This document shows positions 8,796 through 19,206 of a stretch of 64,000 nucleotides of DNA, one piece after another. The position numbers and the translations under genes are program-made. Within the stretch, counting starts at the first letter, position 1. Every line of letters starts with the position of its first letter. Origin of the DNA: Bacteroides xylanisolvens XB1A (GTDB lineage Bacteria > Bacteroidota > Bacteroidia > Bacteroidales > Bacteroidaceae); contig NC_021017.1 in NCBI RefSeq assembly GCF_000210075.1, positions 5,411,037-5,475,036 on the forward strand, written 5' to 3'. Under the pieces are notes generated by a model that made no database searches, was not told the DNA's origin, and saw nothing but the letters and a program-made list of their open reading frames with translations.

Positions 8796-11700
8796 TTAGA
8801 AAGAAACATTGATACCTCCGGAGATGGTTCTCATAGCCGGATAACGGTAATAAGTGATACCGGTAATTCCCTGTTCAGGGTCTAGTCCCTGATTCCGGTG
8901 AATGGTAAACAGATTATCTCCTTGTACATATACCTGCACACTGCTCAATGACAACTTACTAATCCATTGTTTGGGTAAGTTATAGGAAAGTGTCAGGTTT
9001 TTCAATCGCATATACGAATTATTCTGCAAGAAGCGAGTGGAAGCCGAGTTCCAGTTATTAGAGGTAGTACTCAAAGCAGGGACATCGGTATAGCGATTGT
9101 CGGGAGTCCATCTTCTTAGAATCTCCGTCGACCAGTCGCGACCTTCCAAACTTCCATTGTGCAGAATCATTGTGACATCACGATTGTAAATATATCCACC
9201 GATACTATAAGCAAAGATGGCTGAAAGATCGAATCCTTTCCAGGAAAGAGACGTATTGAATCCGCCATATACTTTCGGAAGAGACGATTTGTTGACATAA
9301 TAATAGTCAGCCGAACCATAATCATTTGTTGTAATACGTCTTCCGGTCGGATTCTCATTTGCATCTTTCTCATCCTTATACCACAGCGGATCTCCATTTT
9401 CCGGATCTACTCCTGCCCACTCTATCATATAGAAATCATACACCGAACGACCTACCTGCAACTTGTTCACACCACTTCGCGGCATATCTTTCAATGGGAG
9501 GTCTGTCACCTTATTCTTATAATGCGTCAAGTTCATACCCAGTTTCCATACCCAACCATTCTGATTGATAATCGTTCCGTTAAGTACCATTTCTATACCT
9601 GTATTCTTCAAGGCTCCTACATTTTCGTCAATAGAACCATATCCCAGGGAAGGAGCTATCGGACGTGAATAAAGCAGGTCTTTCGAACGACGTGTAAAGA
9701 AATCAAATGAACCGGAAAAACGGTTATTGAACAGAGAGAAGTCGATACCTACATTAAAGTTGAGGTTCGTTTCCCATTTCAGATTCGGAGTTGCCATACG
9801 GTCGGACACTAACGCATTTTCTCCCAAATTGGAAACAATGGTATAAAGTCCTTTACTTGCATAATAAGTACCCAGGTTGTCATTTCCTTGCGCACCATAG
9901 CTCATTTTCAGAGTCAAGGCAGACAACCAGTCGGAAGTACTTGCCATAAACTCTTCCCGGTCGATACGCCAGGAAGTACCCAACGACCAGAAATTTCCCC
10001 AGCGGGTCTCCGGCGCAAAACGTGAAGAACCGTCGCGACGATAGGATGCCGAGAAGAAATATTTATTTTGATAGTCGTATAATGCTTGAGTCAGATAACC
10101 CACCAACGCATAGTCGATGCGATACCCCGAACCTCCGGTCAACTGTGAACCAACTACTAGTTCCGGCATATCAGGCTGCGCCATTTTGGAACGTGATGCC
10201 GTCAGTTCATCGTAGCGGTAAGAATAGGCTTCCACACCGGCAAGAACATTAAAATGATGTTCACCAATTGTCTTGTCATACGTAGCAATATTATTCCATG
10301 TCCAGGAGAAAGTACGGGTATTCATTCGGCTGACACCGCCGCCGTTTTCTTTAGCCGGACCTAATTGGGGGTTCGTATAATCCAACGTATTATAATTAAT
10401 CAAGTCAAAGTTGAAACTAGTCTTGAATTTCAATCCCTCAATAATCGTAGCTTCCAGGAAAGTACGACCGGAGACTTCATCTTTCATTCGTTCTGATTTG
10501 TCTAAAGGCAAAGTAGCCGGCAGATTCCAGTTTGCCATCGAACCGGAAGGACGATAAGAGCCGAAGTCATAAATGCGGTCTCCATTCTCATCCAATTTGT
10601 AACTACCGTCGGTATTCATTTCATAAATCGGATAAAATCCCGGCATGGTACGTCCTGCGGTAATCACATTACTGGTTTTGGAGTCGGAAGAAACCGGATA
10701 GTTCTGCATAGAATGTGCAAAACTCAAATTGACTCCTCCCTTCAACCAGGAAGTCATTTCGCTGGTGATATTGGAACGAAGATTGAAACGCTGATAACCC
10801 GATTCAAGCGCAATACCTTTATCATTCAGGTAGCCGGCTGAAAAGAAATACTGATTTGCTTTTCCGCCTCCGGAAACACTTAGATTCAACTCTGTACGAA
10901 GTGCCTGTTGTTCCATGGCATCACTCCAGTCTGAATTCCATAATGGACGGGCACCTGCCACCAATTTTCCATCTGTACCGACCGGTTGCGTATATTGGGG
11001 ACCGTATGGATTGGGGCCACCTCCCATCAATTTCGTAACCAGGTCTTTGGATGCTTGTGCCGCAGCAGTTGCCGGAGTATAATCCGCGCTCTTGGCGTAC
11101 TGATTGCGAAGTGCTTCCCAATACAATTCAAAGTATTGATCGGTACTGACACGATCATAATCACGCACGGCACGATTGGAACCTCCTAAAGAGGCTTTTA
11201 CCTTTACGGTCGCTTTGGTATTTTGATCTCCTTGCTTGGTTGTGATAATAATCACCCCATTTGCGCCACGTGAACCGTATAAAGCAGCAGAAGCCGCATC
11301 TTTCAATACTGTCATCGAAGATATATCATCAGGATTGATAGAGTTCACACTACCGTCGAACGGAACACCGTCCACCACATAAAGCGGAGCACTGGATGCA
11401 TTGATAGATCCGATACCACGAATACGGATTTCCGCATCCGTACCCGGCTGCCCGCTTGCCGCACTAGCCTGCACTCCGGACACCGTCCCTTCTAATACGC
11501 GCGATACGCTCGAAGTCTGTAGCTTTTCAATCTCACCTGCTTTCATCGTCGAAGCTGCTCCGGTAAAACTATACTTCTTAGCGGTAGCATAAGCTACTAC
11601 CATTACTTCTTCCAGTTCTTTACTTTCCGATTCCAACGTGACATTAATCACACTTCGGTTATTCACCGGTTGCTCTACCGATCTCATTCCTACAAAGCGG

Positions 11701-11924
11701 AACACTAAAGTGCCGGTAACAGGAACTTCAATTGAATAATTTCCATCAATATCAGTGATGGTGCCGGAGGATGCTCCTTTCAATTGTACGGAGACACCAG
11801 GCAAGGGCTCCCCTTCAGAAGTCACCGTACCCGTCACGCGTTTCTCCTGCTGTGCTTCCGCATATACTATATTTCCTGCAAAAAGCAGAAGAGACACGAC
11901 TAATAAACGTAAATAGATTCTCAT
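8796..11924 (-). CDS. SusC/RagA-family TonB-dependent outer-membrane transporter
   Basis: A 1042-residue transporter. It has a signal peptide (to about residue 24), a carboxypeptidase-regulatory-like domain (about 29-105, with VTGTVTSEGEPLPGVSVQLK), a TonB-box-like segment and a plug carrying the SusC signature IRIRGIGSINASSAPLYVVD and DAASAALYGSRGANGVI. A 22-strand barrel ends in the C-terminal aromatic GGINVSF. With the SusD downstream it forms a TonB-energised uptake complex. It is divergent from the DUF4421 gene; the 121-base spacer shows no clear ECF-sigma or hybrid-sensor gene nearby. Confidence 0.96.
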   Translation of the reverse strand: MRIYLRLLVVSLLLFAGNIVYAEAQQEKRVTGTVTSEGEPLPGVSVQLKGASSGTITDIDGNYSIEVPVTGTLVFRFVGMRSVEQPVNNRSVINVTLESESKELEEVMVVAYATAKKYSFTGAASTMKAGEIEKLQTSSVSRVLEGTVSGVQASAASGQPGTDAEIRIRGIGSINASSAPLYVVDGVPFDGSVNSINPDDISSMTVLKDAASAALYGSRGANGVIIITTKQGDQNTKATVKVKASLGGSNRAVRDYDRVSTDQYFELYWEALRNQYAKSADYTPATAAAQASKDLVTKLMGGGPNPYGPQYTQPVGTDGKLVAGARPLWNSDWSDAMEQQALRTELNLSVSGGGKANQYFFSAGYLNDKGIALESGYQRFNLRSNITSEMTSWLKGGVNLSFAHSMQNYPVSSDSKTSNVITAGRTMPGFYPIYEMNTDGSYKLDENGDRIYDFGSYRPSGSMANWNLPATLPLDKSERMKDEVSGRTFLEATIIEGLKFKTSFNFDLINYNTLDYTNPQLGPAKENGGGVSRMNTRTFSWTWNNIATYDKTIGEHHFNVLAGVEAYSYRYDELTASRSKMAQPDMPELVVGSQLTGGSGYRIDYALVGYLTQALYDYQNKYFFSASYRRDGSSRFAPETRWGNFWSLGTSWRIDREEFMASTSDWLSALTLKMSYGAQGNDNLGTYYASKGLYTIVSNLGENALVSDRMATPNLKWETNLNFNVGIDFSLFNNRFSGSFDFFTRRSKDLLYSRPIAPSLGYGSIDENVGALKNTGIEMVLNGTIINQNGWVWKLGMNLTHYKNKVTDLPLKDMPRSGVNKLQVGRSVYDFYMIEWAGVDPENGDPLWYKDEKDANENPTGRRITTNDYGSADYYYVNKSSLPKVYGGFNTSLSWKGFDLSAIFAYSIGGYIYNRDVTMILHNGSLEGRDWSTEILRRWTPDNRYTDVPALSTTSNNWNSASTRFLQNNSYMRLKNLTLSYNLPKQWISKLSLSSVQVYVQGDNLFTIHRNQGLDPEQGITGITYYRYPAMRTISGGINVSF

Positions 11925-12081
11925 AATTTTGTGGCTTAAGATTTATTTGCTTGTTGTAACTAACAGTATATTGAACTTTTTTGTTTAGGAAACGAAACAT
12001 TTTTTAGAAGATTACTAGCATAAATCAACGAAAGGTAGTACATTCGTGAAACGAAAAACATCTAAAACAACAAAGAACCAC

Positions 12082-13191
12082 ATGGGGAAACGGGTTATTC
12101 TATATCTATTTCTGTTATTTTCACTGTCCTTACAGGCGCAAAGTGAAAAGAAAACCCTTTCTACAAATGATAGCACAAGAATAGATTCCACAACGGTCAC
12201 CCAGCCCAGTCCTTTCAAAAGAGCAATCAAGAAATTTATGAATTTCAGTGATTTTGATACGCTCTATATCAGCCCGAACCGTTATAATTATGCGTTGATG
12301 GCTACTCATTTCAGCAACTTCGAATATTACTCTGTCACCAGCGAACAGCCTCAACCACAAAAACTTAGTTTCTCTCCTAACCCGCATAATAAAATAGGAC
12401 TGTATTTCGGCTGGCGATGGATTTTCCTGGGATGGTCCGTAGATGTGGATGATATCTATCGGAAAACCAACCGGAAGAATAGAGGTACAGAATTTGACCT
12501 TAGCTTATATAGTTCCAAACTTGGTGTAGATATATTCTACCGCCGTACCGGAAACAATTACAAGATACATAAGATCAGAGGATTTTCTGAAGATATTCCC
12601 TCCAACTATTCCGAGGATTTCAGTGGAATAAAGGTGGATATAAAAGGGCTGAACTTATATTATATCTTCAATAACAGAAAATTCTCTTATCCGGCCGCCT
12701 TCAGCCAGTCCACCAACCAACGACGCAACGCGGGAACATTTATTGCCGGTTTTTCTATTTCAAAGCATCATCTCGACTTCGACTACACAGAACTTCCTGA
12801 TTTTCTACAGCAGACAATGAATCCCGGTATGAAAGTCAAGGATATAAAATATACCAATGCCAATATCAGTTTCGGATATGCCTACAACTGGGTCTTTGCC
12901 CGCAACTGCCTGGCATGTTTGTCTCTCACCCCTGCCATTGCCTATAAAGCCTCTGATGTAGATGCGGAAACTCACGAAGGAAAAGCATGGTACGGCAAAT
13001 TTAATCTGGATTTTCTACTCCGTGCAGGGGTTGTTTATAATAACGGAAAATACTTTGTAGGTACTTCTTTCGTTGGGAAAAACTATAATTACCACCGGAA
13101 TAATTTCTCTGTAGACAATGGTTTCGGCACTCTTCAGATATATGCCGGATTCAATTTCAACTTACGCAAAGAATACAGGAAAAAGAAATAA
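12082..13191 (+). CDS. DUF4421 outer-membrane-like protein
   Basis: I choose ATG 12082, giving 369 residues and a clean signal peptide [24 protein letters not shown] at 12046 with an AAAGG site upstream would add 12 residues and cannot be excluded. The body is rich in alternating aromatic/polar strands ([34 protein letters not shown]), as expected for an outer-membrane beta-barrel, and matches the Bacteroidetes DUF4421 family. Function unknown. It stands between the divergent SusC and the biotin operon, whose promoter begins 30 bases after its stop. Confidence 0.8.
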   Translation: MGKRVILYLFLLFSLSLQAQSEKKTLSTNDSTRIDSTTVTQPSPFKRAIKKFMNFSDFDTLYISPNRYNYALMATHFSNFEYYSVTSEQPQPQKLSFSPNPHNKIGLYFGWRWIFLGWSVDVDDIYRKTNRKNRGTEFDLSLYSSKLGVDIFYRRTGNNYKIHKIRGFSEDIPSNYSEDFSGIKVDIKGLNLYYIFNNRKFSYPAAFSQSTNQRRNAGTFIAGFSISKHHLDFDYTELPDFLQQTMNPGMKVKDIKYTNANISFGYAYNWVFARNCLACLSLTPAIAYKASDVDAETHEGKAWYGKFNLDFLLRAGVVYNNGKYFVGTSFVGKNYNYHRNNFSVDNGFGTLQIYAGFNFNLRKEYRKKK

Positions 13192-13220
13192 AAGTACGGA
13201 TATCAGAAATCGTAAACTTG

Positions 13221-13251
13221 CTTGCTTATCCAAAGAATCTTTGTACATTTG
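13221..13251 (+). promoter_or_regulatory. Promoter of the biotin operon
   Basis: The -7 element TACATTTG (13244-13251) is preceded by CTTG (13221-13224, one change from TTTG) with an ideal 19-base gap. Transcription would begin near 13257-13260, so the first ATG on the mRNA is at 13283. No obvious BirA-type operator is visible. Confidence 0.65.
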
Positions 13252-13282
13252 CCACGTTCTAACGAACAAAAGTAAAAAATCA

Positions 13283-15697
13283 ATGAAGCAACAACGCCAC
13301 ATACAGACCACACGTACTCTTCTTTCCCGCTTCCGTTATTGGGGCAGAAAGAACTATGCCGCTTTTGCGAGTATGGGACGTGAATTCCAAATCGGTCATC
13401 TGCACATCAATGTTGTGGACGTTGCCCTTCGCAAGCAGAATGCTAAAATTACTATCCCTTATCATACATTTATGACACTTCAGGAAATAAAAGACCAAGT
13501 GTTGGCAGGCATTGATATTTCGCCCGACCAAGCCGCTTGGCTAGCCAACATGGCTGACAGCGAGGCGCTATATGCCGCCGCACATGAGATTACCGTCGCA
13601 CGTGCTTCGCACGAATTCGACATGTGTTCCATCATCAACGCCAAGTCCGGCCGATGCCCGGAAAACTGTAAATGGTGTGCACAATCCTCTCACTACAAGA
13701 CTAAAGCCGATATTTACGATCTCCTTCCCGCTGAAGAATGTCTCCGACAGGCGAAATACAATGAAGCCCAAGACGTCAACCGTTTCTCTCTCGTTACCAG
13801 CGGACGAAAACCATCTCCCAAACAGATCACCCAACTTTGCGATACCGTTCGCCAAATGCGACGTCACTCGTCCATTCAGCTCTGTGCTTCTCTGGGGTTA
13901 CTTAACGAAGAAGAGCTACGTTCCCTATACGAAGCCGGAATCACCCGTTATCACTGTAACCTGGAAACGGCTCCGTCTTATTTTTCCAAACTCTGTACTA
14001 CGCATACACAAGAACAAAAACGAGCTACTCTTGATGCAGCCCGCCGTGTAGGCATGGATATCTGCTGCGGAGGTATCATCGGTATGGGAGAAACGATGGA
14101 GCAACGGATTGAATTTGCTTTCACTTTAAAAGAACTGAATGTTCAGTCCATACCTATCAACCTGCTTAGTCCGATTCCGGGAACTCCACTGGAAAACGAG
14201 CAGCCTTTAAGCGAAGAAGAAATACTTAAAACCATCGCTATCTTTCGTTTTATTAATCCGACAGCTTTTCTAAGATTTGCCGGAGGACGTTCACAACTTT
14301 CTTCCGAGGCGATGCACAAAGCATTATATATCGGTATTAACTCGGCTATCGTAGGCGACCTGCTGACAACTCTCGGTTCCAAAGTATCGGAAGACAAAAA
14401 GATGATTCAGGAAGAAGGTTATCATTTCGCCGCTTCCCAATTTGACCGCGAACATATCTGGCATCCGTACACTTCTACCACCGATCCGCTTCCTGTCTAC
14501 AAAGTGAAACGGGCAGACGGTGTTACCATTACCCTCGAAGACGGACAAACGCTCATTGACGGAATGTCTTCCTGGTGGTGTGCAGTGCATGGATATAATC
14601 ATCCGGTATTGAATCAGGCGGCAAAAGAACAATTAGATAAAATGTCTCATGTCATGTTCGGAGGACTGACGCATGATCCGGCCATTGAATTGGGGAAACT
14701 ATTATTGCCTTTGGTTCCTTCCTCCATGCAGAAAATATTCTATGCAGACTCCGGTTCGGTAGCCGTAGAAGTGGCACTGAAAATGGCTGTACAATATTGG
14801 TATGCAGCAGGAAAACCGGAAAAGAACAATTTCGTGACTATCCGTTCCGGCTATCACGGTGATACGTGGAATGCCATGTCTGTATGTGATCCGGTGACGG
14901 GTATGCACAGTCTTTTCGGTTCAGCATTGCCTGTACGTTATTTTGTCCCGTCCCCCACTTCCCGGTTCGACGGAGAATGGAATCCGGAAGATATACTGCC
15001 TCTGCAAGAGATAATTGAAAAACATTCAAAAGAGTTAGCGGCGCTTATCCTGGAACCGGTGGTACAAGGAGCAGGTGGAATGTGGTTTTATCATCCGCAG
15101 TATCTGCGTGAAGCAGAAAAGCTTTGCCGGAAGCACGATATTCTTCTAATCTTCGATGAAATAGCAACGGGATTCGGACGTACCGGCAAACTTTTTGCTT
15201 GGGAACACGCCGGAGTAGAACCGGATATCATGTGCATCGGCAAAGCACTGACCGGAGGATATATGACACTTTCTGCTGTATTAGCCAGTAACCGGATAGC
15301 AGATACCATCTCCAACCATGCACCGGGAGCTTTTATGCACGGGCCTACATTTATGGGTAATCCACTTGCGTGTGCAGTAGCTTGCGCTTCCGTTCGCCTA
15401 TTACTCGAATCCGATTGGCAAGAGAATGTGAAGCGAATCGAAACTCAACTGAAAGAAGAACTGGCACCTGCACGGGAATTTCCGGAAGTAGCTGATGTAC
15501 GAATACTCGGAGCTATCGGAGTCATTGAGATGAAGCGTCCGGTAAATATGGCCTATATGCAACGACGATTTGTGGAAGAAAGAATCTGGGTACGTCCCTT
15601 TGGCAAACTGGTATATCTGATGCCGCCTTTCATCATTACTTCGGAACAATTAGGCAAACTGACTTCCGGGCTACTTAAAGTCATTCAAAAAAGATGA
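13283..15697 (+). CDS. bioB-bioA: Bifunctional BioB-BioA (biotin synthase / DAPA aminotransferase) with N-terminal leader
   Basis: One frame encodes, in order, a 63-residue leader (13283-13471), biotin synthase BioB and adenosylmethionine-8-amino-7-oxononanoate aminotransferase BioA. In BioB (counted from MTLQ at 13472) the radical-SAM motif is C62-x3-C66-x2-C69 (RCPENCKWC), with further cluster Cys in IQLCAS, YHCNLE and DICCGG. BioA starts near [12 protein letters not shown] and its PLP Lys is in CIGKALTGG. Fused BioAB proteins are known in Bacteroides. The frame stays open back to 13118, but the promoter at 13244 makes 13283 the first usable ATG; 13472 would give a conventional 741-residue protein, yet has no ribosome site. 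First gene of the biotin operon. Confidence 0.9.
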   Translation: MKQQRHIQTTRTLLSRFRYWGRKNYAAFASMGREFQIGHLHINVVDVALRKQNAKITIPYHTFMTLQEIKDQVLAGIDISPDQAAWLANMADSEALYAAAHEITVARASHEFDMCSIINAKSGRCPENCKWCAQSSHYKTKADIYDLLPAEECLRQAKYNEAQDVNRFSLVTSGRKPSPKQITQLCDTVRQMRRHSSIQLCASLGLLNEEELRSLYEAGITRYHCNLETAPSYFSKLCTTHTQEQKRATLDAARRVGMDICCGGIIGMGETMEQRIEFAFTLKELNVQSIPINLLSPIPGTPLENEQPLSEEEILKTIAIFRFINPTAFLRFAGGRSQLSSEAMHKALYIGINSAIVGDLLTTLGSKVSEDKKMIQEEGYHFAASQFDREHIWHPYTSTTDPLPVYKVKRADGVTITLEDGQTLIDGMSSWWCAVHGYNHPVLNQAAKEQLDKMSHVMFGGLTHDPAIELGKLLLPLVPSSMQKIFYADSGSVAVEVALKMAVQYWYAAGKPEKNNFVTIRSGYHGDTWNAMSVCDPVTGMHSLFGSALPVRYFVPSPTSRFDGEWNPEDILPLQEIIEKHSKELAALILEPVVQGAGGMWFYHPQYLREAEKLCRKHDILLIFDEIATGFGRTGKLFAWEHAGVEPDIMCIGKALTGGYMTLSAVLASNRIADTISNHAPGAFMHGPTFMGNPLACAVACASVRLLLESDWQENVKRIETQLKEELAPAREFPEVADVRILGAIGVIEMKRPVNMAYMQRRFVEERIWVRPFGKLVYLMPPFIITSEQLGKLTSGLLKVIQKR

Positions 15698-15737
15698 CAG
15701 ATAAGAAGAATATTACCGGATTTTCACCCAAGGATCT

Positions 15738-15825
15738 GTTCCTCGGTGAGCAAAAGGGTGTTCCTCGGTGAGGAACGGACCTTTCCTCACCGAGGAAGGA
15801 TGCCTTGGTCGGTGAGAAACTTCCG
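15738..15825. repeat. Four-unit 22-bp tandem dyad array (array A)
   Basis: Four consecutive 22-base units begin at 15738, 15760, 15782 and 15804. The clearest unit has arms GTTCC and GGAAC separated by 7 bases and a 5-base spacer. Units 2 and 3 also pair across: TTCCTCGGTGAGG (15761-15773) is the exact complement of CCTCACCGAGGAA (15785-15797). It is noncoding, between bioBA and bioF. The rest of the 221-base spacer shows nothing else. Confidence 0.7.
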
Positions 15826-15918
15826 GGATAGTCCTTCTGACGATAAACATCTTATAAACAACAGATTACACTTTCAATCATTCATCTATCGAATACTGAT
15901 TACTTAAAATAACAATTC

Positions 15919-17073
15919 ATGACATTAGAGTATATAAACCAAGAACTCCAGACCTTGAAAGAGAAAAAGAACTACCGTTCTCTCCCACCGCTAATCCACG
16001 AGGGGCGAGATGTTCTGCTGAACAGACAACGAATGTTGAACCTATCTTCTAATGATTATCTCGGACTGGCCAATGACATTTCATTGAGGGAGGAATTCTT
16101 AAGGACGCTCACTCCCGAAACTTTCCTGCCTACCTCCTCTTCTTCCCGGTTATTGACCGGTAATTTTAGTGACTATCAGAAGTTGGAGCAACAGCTAGCC
16201 ACCATGTTCGGAACCGAAAGTGCACTCATATTCAATAGTGGTTATCATGCCAATACAGGAATACTTCCTGCCATTTGCAACACTCACACCCTGATTCTTG
16301 CTGACAAGCTGGTGCATGCAAGCCTGATAGACGGAATTAAATTATCATCAGCTAAATGTATCCGGTATCGTCACAATGATATTTCCCAGTTGCAGCGACT
16401 GATTGCTGAAAATCATAACGCTTATGAGCAGATTATTATTGTTACCGAAAGCATCTTCAGCATGGATGGCGATGAAGCTGATCTTCCCGCTCTCATTCAA
16501 CTCAAGAAGAGCTATTCCAATATTCTTCTTTATATAGATGAGGCTCATGCTTTTGGTGTACGAGGGAAAAAAGGATTAGGATGTGCTGAAGAACAAGAAT
16601 GTATCAACGATATAGACTTTCTAATAGGTACATTCGGGAAAGCCATTGCCTCGGCAGGAGCGTATATTGTCTGCCGGCAACTCATTCGGGAATATCTAAT
16701 CAATAAAATGCGCACGTTTATATTCACAACCGCTCTTCCACCTATCAATATTCAGTGGACTTCATGGGTGTTAGAACGTCTTCCAGCTTTACAACAGAAG
16801 AGAACTCACCTGCTACAAATCAGTGAAAAGCTGAAGGAAGCCCTTACAACCAAAGGATACAATTGCCCCTCGGTAAGCCATATTGTCCCTATGATTGTCG
16901 GAGCAAGTGAAAATACCATATTGAAAGCAGAAGAACTCCAACGCAAAGGATTTTACGCATTGCCGGTACGTCCGCCTACCGTACCCGAAGGGACTTCACG
17001 CATCCGCTTCTCACTGACAGCGGACATCACCGAACATGAAATCGACCAACTCATTAAACTGATAAACGGATGA
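15919..17073 (+). CDS. bioF: 8-amino-7-oxononanoate synthase BioF
   Basis: A 384-residue PLP enzyme of the alpha-oxoamine synthase family, normal length. It condenses pimeloyl-ACP (or -CoA) with L-alanine to give 8-amino-7-oxononanoate, the substrate of BioA. Seen motifs are LNLSSNDYLGLAN, SSSSRLLTGN, IFNSGYHANTG, DEAHAFGVRG (cofactor binding Asp/His) and LIGTFGKAIASAGAY, with the PLP Lys in GK. Its stop overlaps the start of bioG by 4 bases (ATGA), showing translational coupling. Confidence 0.96.
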   Translation: MTLEYINQELQTLKEKKNYRSLPPLIHEGRDVLLNRQRMLNLSSNDYLGLANDISLREEFLRTLTPETFLPTSSSSRLLTGNFSDYQKLEQQLATMFGTESALIFNSGYHANTGILPAICNTHTLILADKLVHASLIDGIKLSSAKCIRYRHNDISQLQRLIAENHNAYEQIIIVTESIFSMDGDEADLPALIQLKKSYSNILLYIDEAHAFGVRGKKGLGCAEEQECINDIDFLIGTFGKAIASAGAYIVCRQLIREYLINKMRTFIFTTALPPINIQWTSWVLERLPALQQKRTHLLQISEKLKEALTTKGYNCPSVSHIVPMIVGASENTILKAEELQRKGFYALPVRPPTVPEGTSRIRFSLTADITEHEIDQLIKLING

Positions 17074-17729
17074 AACAGTATTTTATCATAAAGAATAATC
17101 AAAAGCATCTATTGCTTTTCTTCGCAGGCTGGGGAATGGATGAAACTCCATTCCTGCAAATTCACCCGACCGATAAGGACTGGATGATTTGCTATGATTA
17201 TCGTTCATTAGAGTTCGATGCCGACATTTTGCAAGAATATTCCGAAATCACCCTCATTGCCTGGTCAATGGGAGTATGGGCAGCCTCACAGATAATGAAA
17301 CAATATCCATCCCTGCCCCTTTCCCAAAGTATCGCTATCAATGGGACTCTTTATCCCATACATGAGACGAAAGGGATTACTCCTACCATTTTTGAAGGAA
17401 CCCTGCAAGGACTGAATGAACAATCCCTGCAAAAGTTTCAAAGAAGAATGTGCGGTTCAGCAGCCGATTACAAGGCTTTTCAGACAGTAGCTCCCCAACG
17501 TCCCGTTGAAGAGCTCAAAGAAGAGCTTGCTGCCATACAAAAGCAATACTTATCATTGCCACCGTCGGATTTTGCATGGCAAAGAGCCATCATAGGAAAG
17601 AGCGACCGTATCTTCCTGCCGGATAGCCAATGGTTGGCATGGAAAAACAAAGTGGATTCCCTTGAATATACAGAAGCCGCTCATTATCAACAAGACCTTT
17701 TTGATAATGTAATCATGCAAATCAACTAA
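17070..17729 (+). CDS. bioG: Pimeloyl-ACP methyl ester esterase BioG
   Basis: A 219-residue alpha/beta-hydrolase of the BioG (DUF452) family. FFAGWGMDE forms the oxyanion region, the nucleophile is Ser66 in AWSMGVW, and His near [12 protein letters not shown] completes the triad. It hydrolyses pimeloyl-ACP methyl ester, ending the disguised fatty-acid cycle that BioC starts; BioG replaces BioH in many bacteria. It lies between bioF (4-base overlap) and bioC (10-base gap), as expected. Confidence 0.93.
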   Translation: MKQYFIIKNNQKHLLLFFAGWGMDETPFLQIHPTDKDWMICYDYRSLEFDADILQEYSEITLIAWSMGVWAASQIMKQYPSLPLSQSIAINGTLYPIHETKGITPTIFEGTLQGLNEQSLQKFQRRMCGSAADYKAFQTVAPQRPVEELKEELAAIQKQYLSLPPSDFAWQRAIIGKSDRIFLPDSQWLAWKNKVDSLEYTEAAHYQQDLFDNVIMQIN

Positions 17730-17739
17730 TGATCGATTT

Positions 17740-18507
17740 ATGGATAAACAACTAATCGCCGAACGTTTCTCTAAAGCCATTGCTACTTATCCCCAGGAAG
17801 CAAACGTACAACGGCAAATAGCAGATAAAATGATTCACCTGCTTACAGAACACATCTCTTTTCCCTGTTCAAAAGTGATTGAGTTCGGATGCGGCACAGG
17901 TATTTATTCCCGTATGCTACTTCAGGCTCTTCGGCCGGAAGAATTATTGCTAAACGACCTTTGCCCGGAAATGAAGTACTGTTGTGAGGATATATTAAGA
18001 AAAGGACAGGTTTCCTTTCTTCCGGGAGATGCAGAAACAGTTCCTTTCCCCGCTGAAAGTACATTAATTACTTCCTGCTCGGCTCTGCAATGGTTCGAAT
18101 CTCCTGAAAACTTTTTCAAAAGGTGCAACGCCCTGCTTAATAACCAAGGCTATTTCGCTTTCAGCACTTTCGGTAAAGAGAATATGAAAGAGATACGAGA
18201 GTTAACAGGAAACGGGCTCCCTTATCGTTCACGGGAAGAGCTTGTAACAGCCTTGTCATCCCACTTTGACATACTCCATTCGGAAGAAGAACTTATTTCT
18301 CTTTCGTTTGATAACCCCATAAAAGTACTTTATCATTTGAAGCAGACAGGAGTAACCGGAATATCCGGCACCTCTTCCCAACAACTGCGGACACGTCGTG
18401 ACTTGCAGTTATTCAGTGAACGTTACACACAAGAATTTACCCAAGGCACTTCAGTGTCCCTGACCTATCACCCTATTTATATCATCGCAAAAAAGAAAAA
18501 AGTATGA
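17740..18507 (+). CDS. bioC: Malonyl-ACP O-methyltransferase BioC
   Basis: A 255-residue SAM-dependent class I methyltransferase. Motif I is [12 protein letters not shown], followed by LNDLCPEM and [11 protein letters not shown], then the BioC-typical [15 protein letters not shown]. It methylates the free carboxyl of malonyl-ACP so that fatty-acid synthesis can build the pimeloyl chain. A short gap from bioG and a 4-base overlap with bioD place it in the same operon. Confidence 0.95.
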   Translation: MDKQLIAERFSKAIATYPQEANVQRQIADKMIHLLTEHISFPCSKVIEFGCGTGIYSRMLLQALRPEELLLNDLCPEMKYCCEDILRKGQVSFLPGDAETVPFPAESTLITSCSALQWFESPENFFKRCNALLNNQGYFAFSTFGKENMKEIRELTGNGLPYRSREELVTALSSHFDILHSEEELISLSFDNPIKVLYHLKQTGVTGISGTSSQQLRTRRDLQLFSERYTQEFTQGTSVSLTYHPIYIIAKKKKV

Positions 18508-19151
18508 AACAGAATGTATATTTCGTAAGCGGTATCGACACCGATGCCGGCAAGAGCTACGCCACCGGATTTCTAGCTCGTGAATGGAACAAGAACGGAC
18601 AGCGTACCATCACTCAAAAGTTTATCCAAACAGGAAACATCGGTCACTCCGAGGATATTGATTTGCATCGTCGTATCATGGGAATCTCCTTTACAGAAGA
18701 AGACAAAGAAGGACTGACTATGCCGGAAATTTTCTCTTATCCTGCCTCTCCGCATCTAGCTTCCCAACTGGATAACCGTCCCATTGACTTCGGCAAAATC
18801 AAACGTGCTACGGAAGAGTTGAGCGAACGCTATGATTTTGTTCTGCTCGAAGGCGCAGGTGGCTTAATGGTTCCGCTAACAACAGAGCTTCTGACAATAG
18901 ACTACATTGCCCAAGAGAATTATCCGCTTATCTTTGTTACTTCCGGTAAATTGGGAAGCATCAATCATACTTTGCTTAGCCTTGAAGCCATACAAAAACA
19001 CGGTATTGTACTGGATACAGTACTTTATAATATGTATCCTACCGTAAAAGATAAAACGATTCAGAATGATACGATGAACTTCATTCAAAACTGGCTGAAG
19101 AAGTATTTCCCGGATACGAAATTTATATTAGTTCCGGAAATAAAAGAATAA
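18504..19151 (+). CDS. bioD: Dethiobiotin synthetase BioD
   Basis: A 215-residue P-loop ligase with the BioD form of Walker [10 protein letters not shown] (residues 10-18). Downstream [12 protein letters not shown] is the conserved carboxylase segment. It closes the ureido ring of 7,8-diaminopelargonate with CO2 and ATP to give dethiobiotin, the substrate of BioB. Last gene of the operon, followed at once by a terminator. With BioBA, F, G and C the pathway from malonyl-ACP to biotin is complete. Confidence 0.96.
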   Translation: MKQNVYFVSGIDTDAGKSYATGFLAREWNKNGQRTITQKFIQTGNIGHSEDIDLHRRIMGISFTEEDKEGLTMPEIFSYPASPHLASQLDNRPIDFGKIKRATEELSERYDFVLLEGAGGLMVPLTTELLTIDYIAQENYPLIFVTSGKLGSINHTLLSLEAIQKHGIVLDTVLYNMYPTVKDKTIQNDTMNFIQNWLKKYFPDTKFILVPEIKE

Positions 19152-19172
19152 AAAGACTTATGACTTCAAAAG

Positions 19173-19206
19173 ACTAGCCTCACTATTTGCCGGGCTAGTT
19201 TTTTGT
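19173..19206. terminator. Terminator of the biotin operon
   Basis: ACTAGCC (19173-19179) pairs with GGCTAGT (19193-19199) and is followed by a T run. It overlaps the 3' end of the convergent AAA/nuclease gene. Confidence 0.85.

Noticed and set aside
13118-13282. Extra N-terminal part of the bioBA frame
   Set aside because: It overlaps the DUF4421 gene and lies upstream of the operon promoter at 13221-13251, so it is open by chance.
13472-15697. BioB-BioA fusion as a novelty
   Set aside because: Bifunctional BioAB proteins are already known in Bacteroides; only the leader is unusual.
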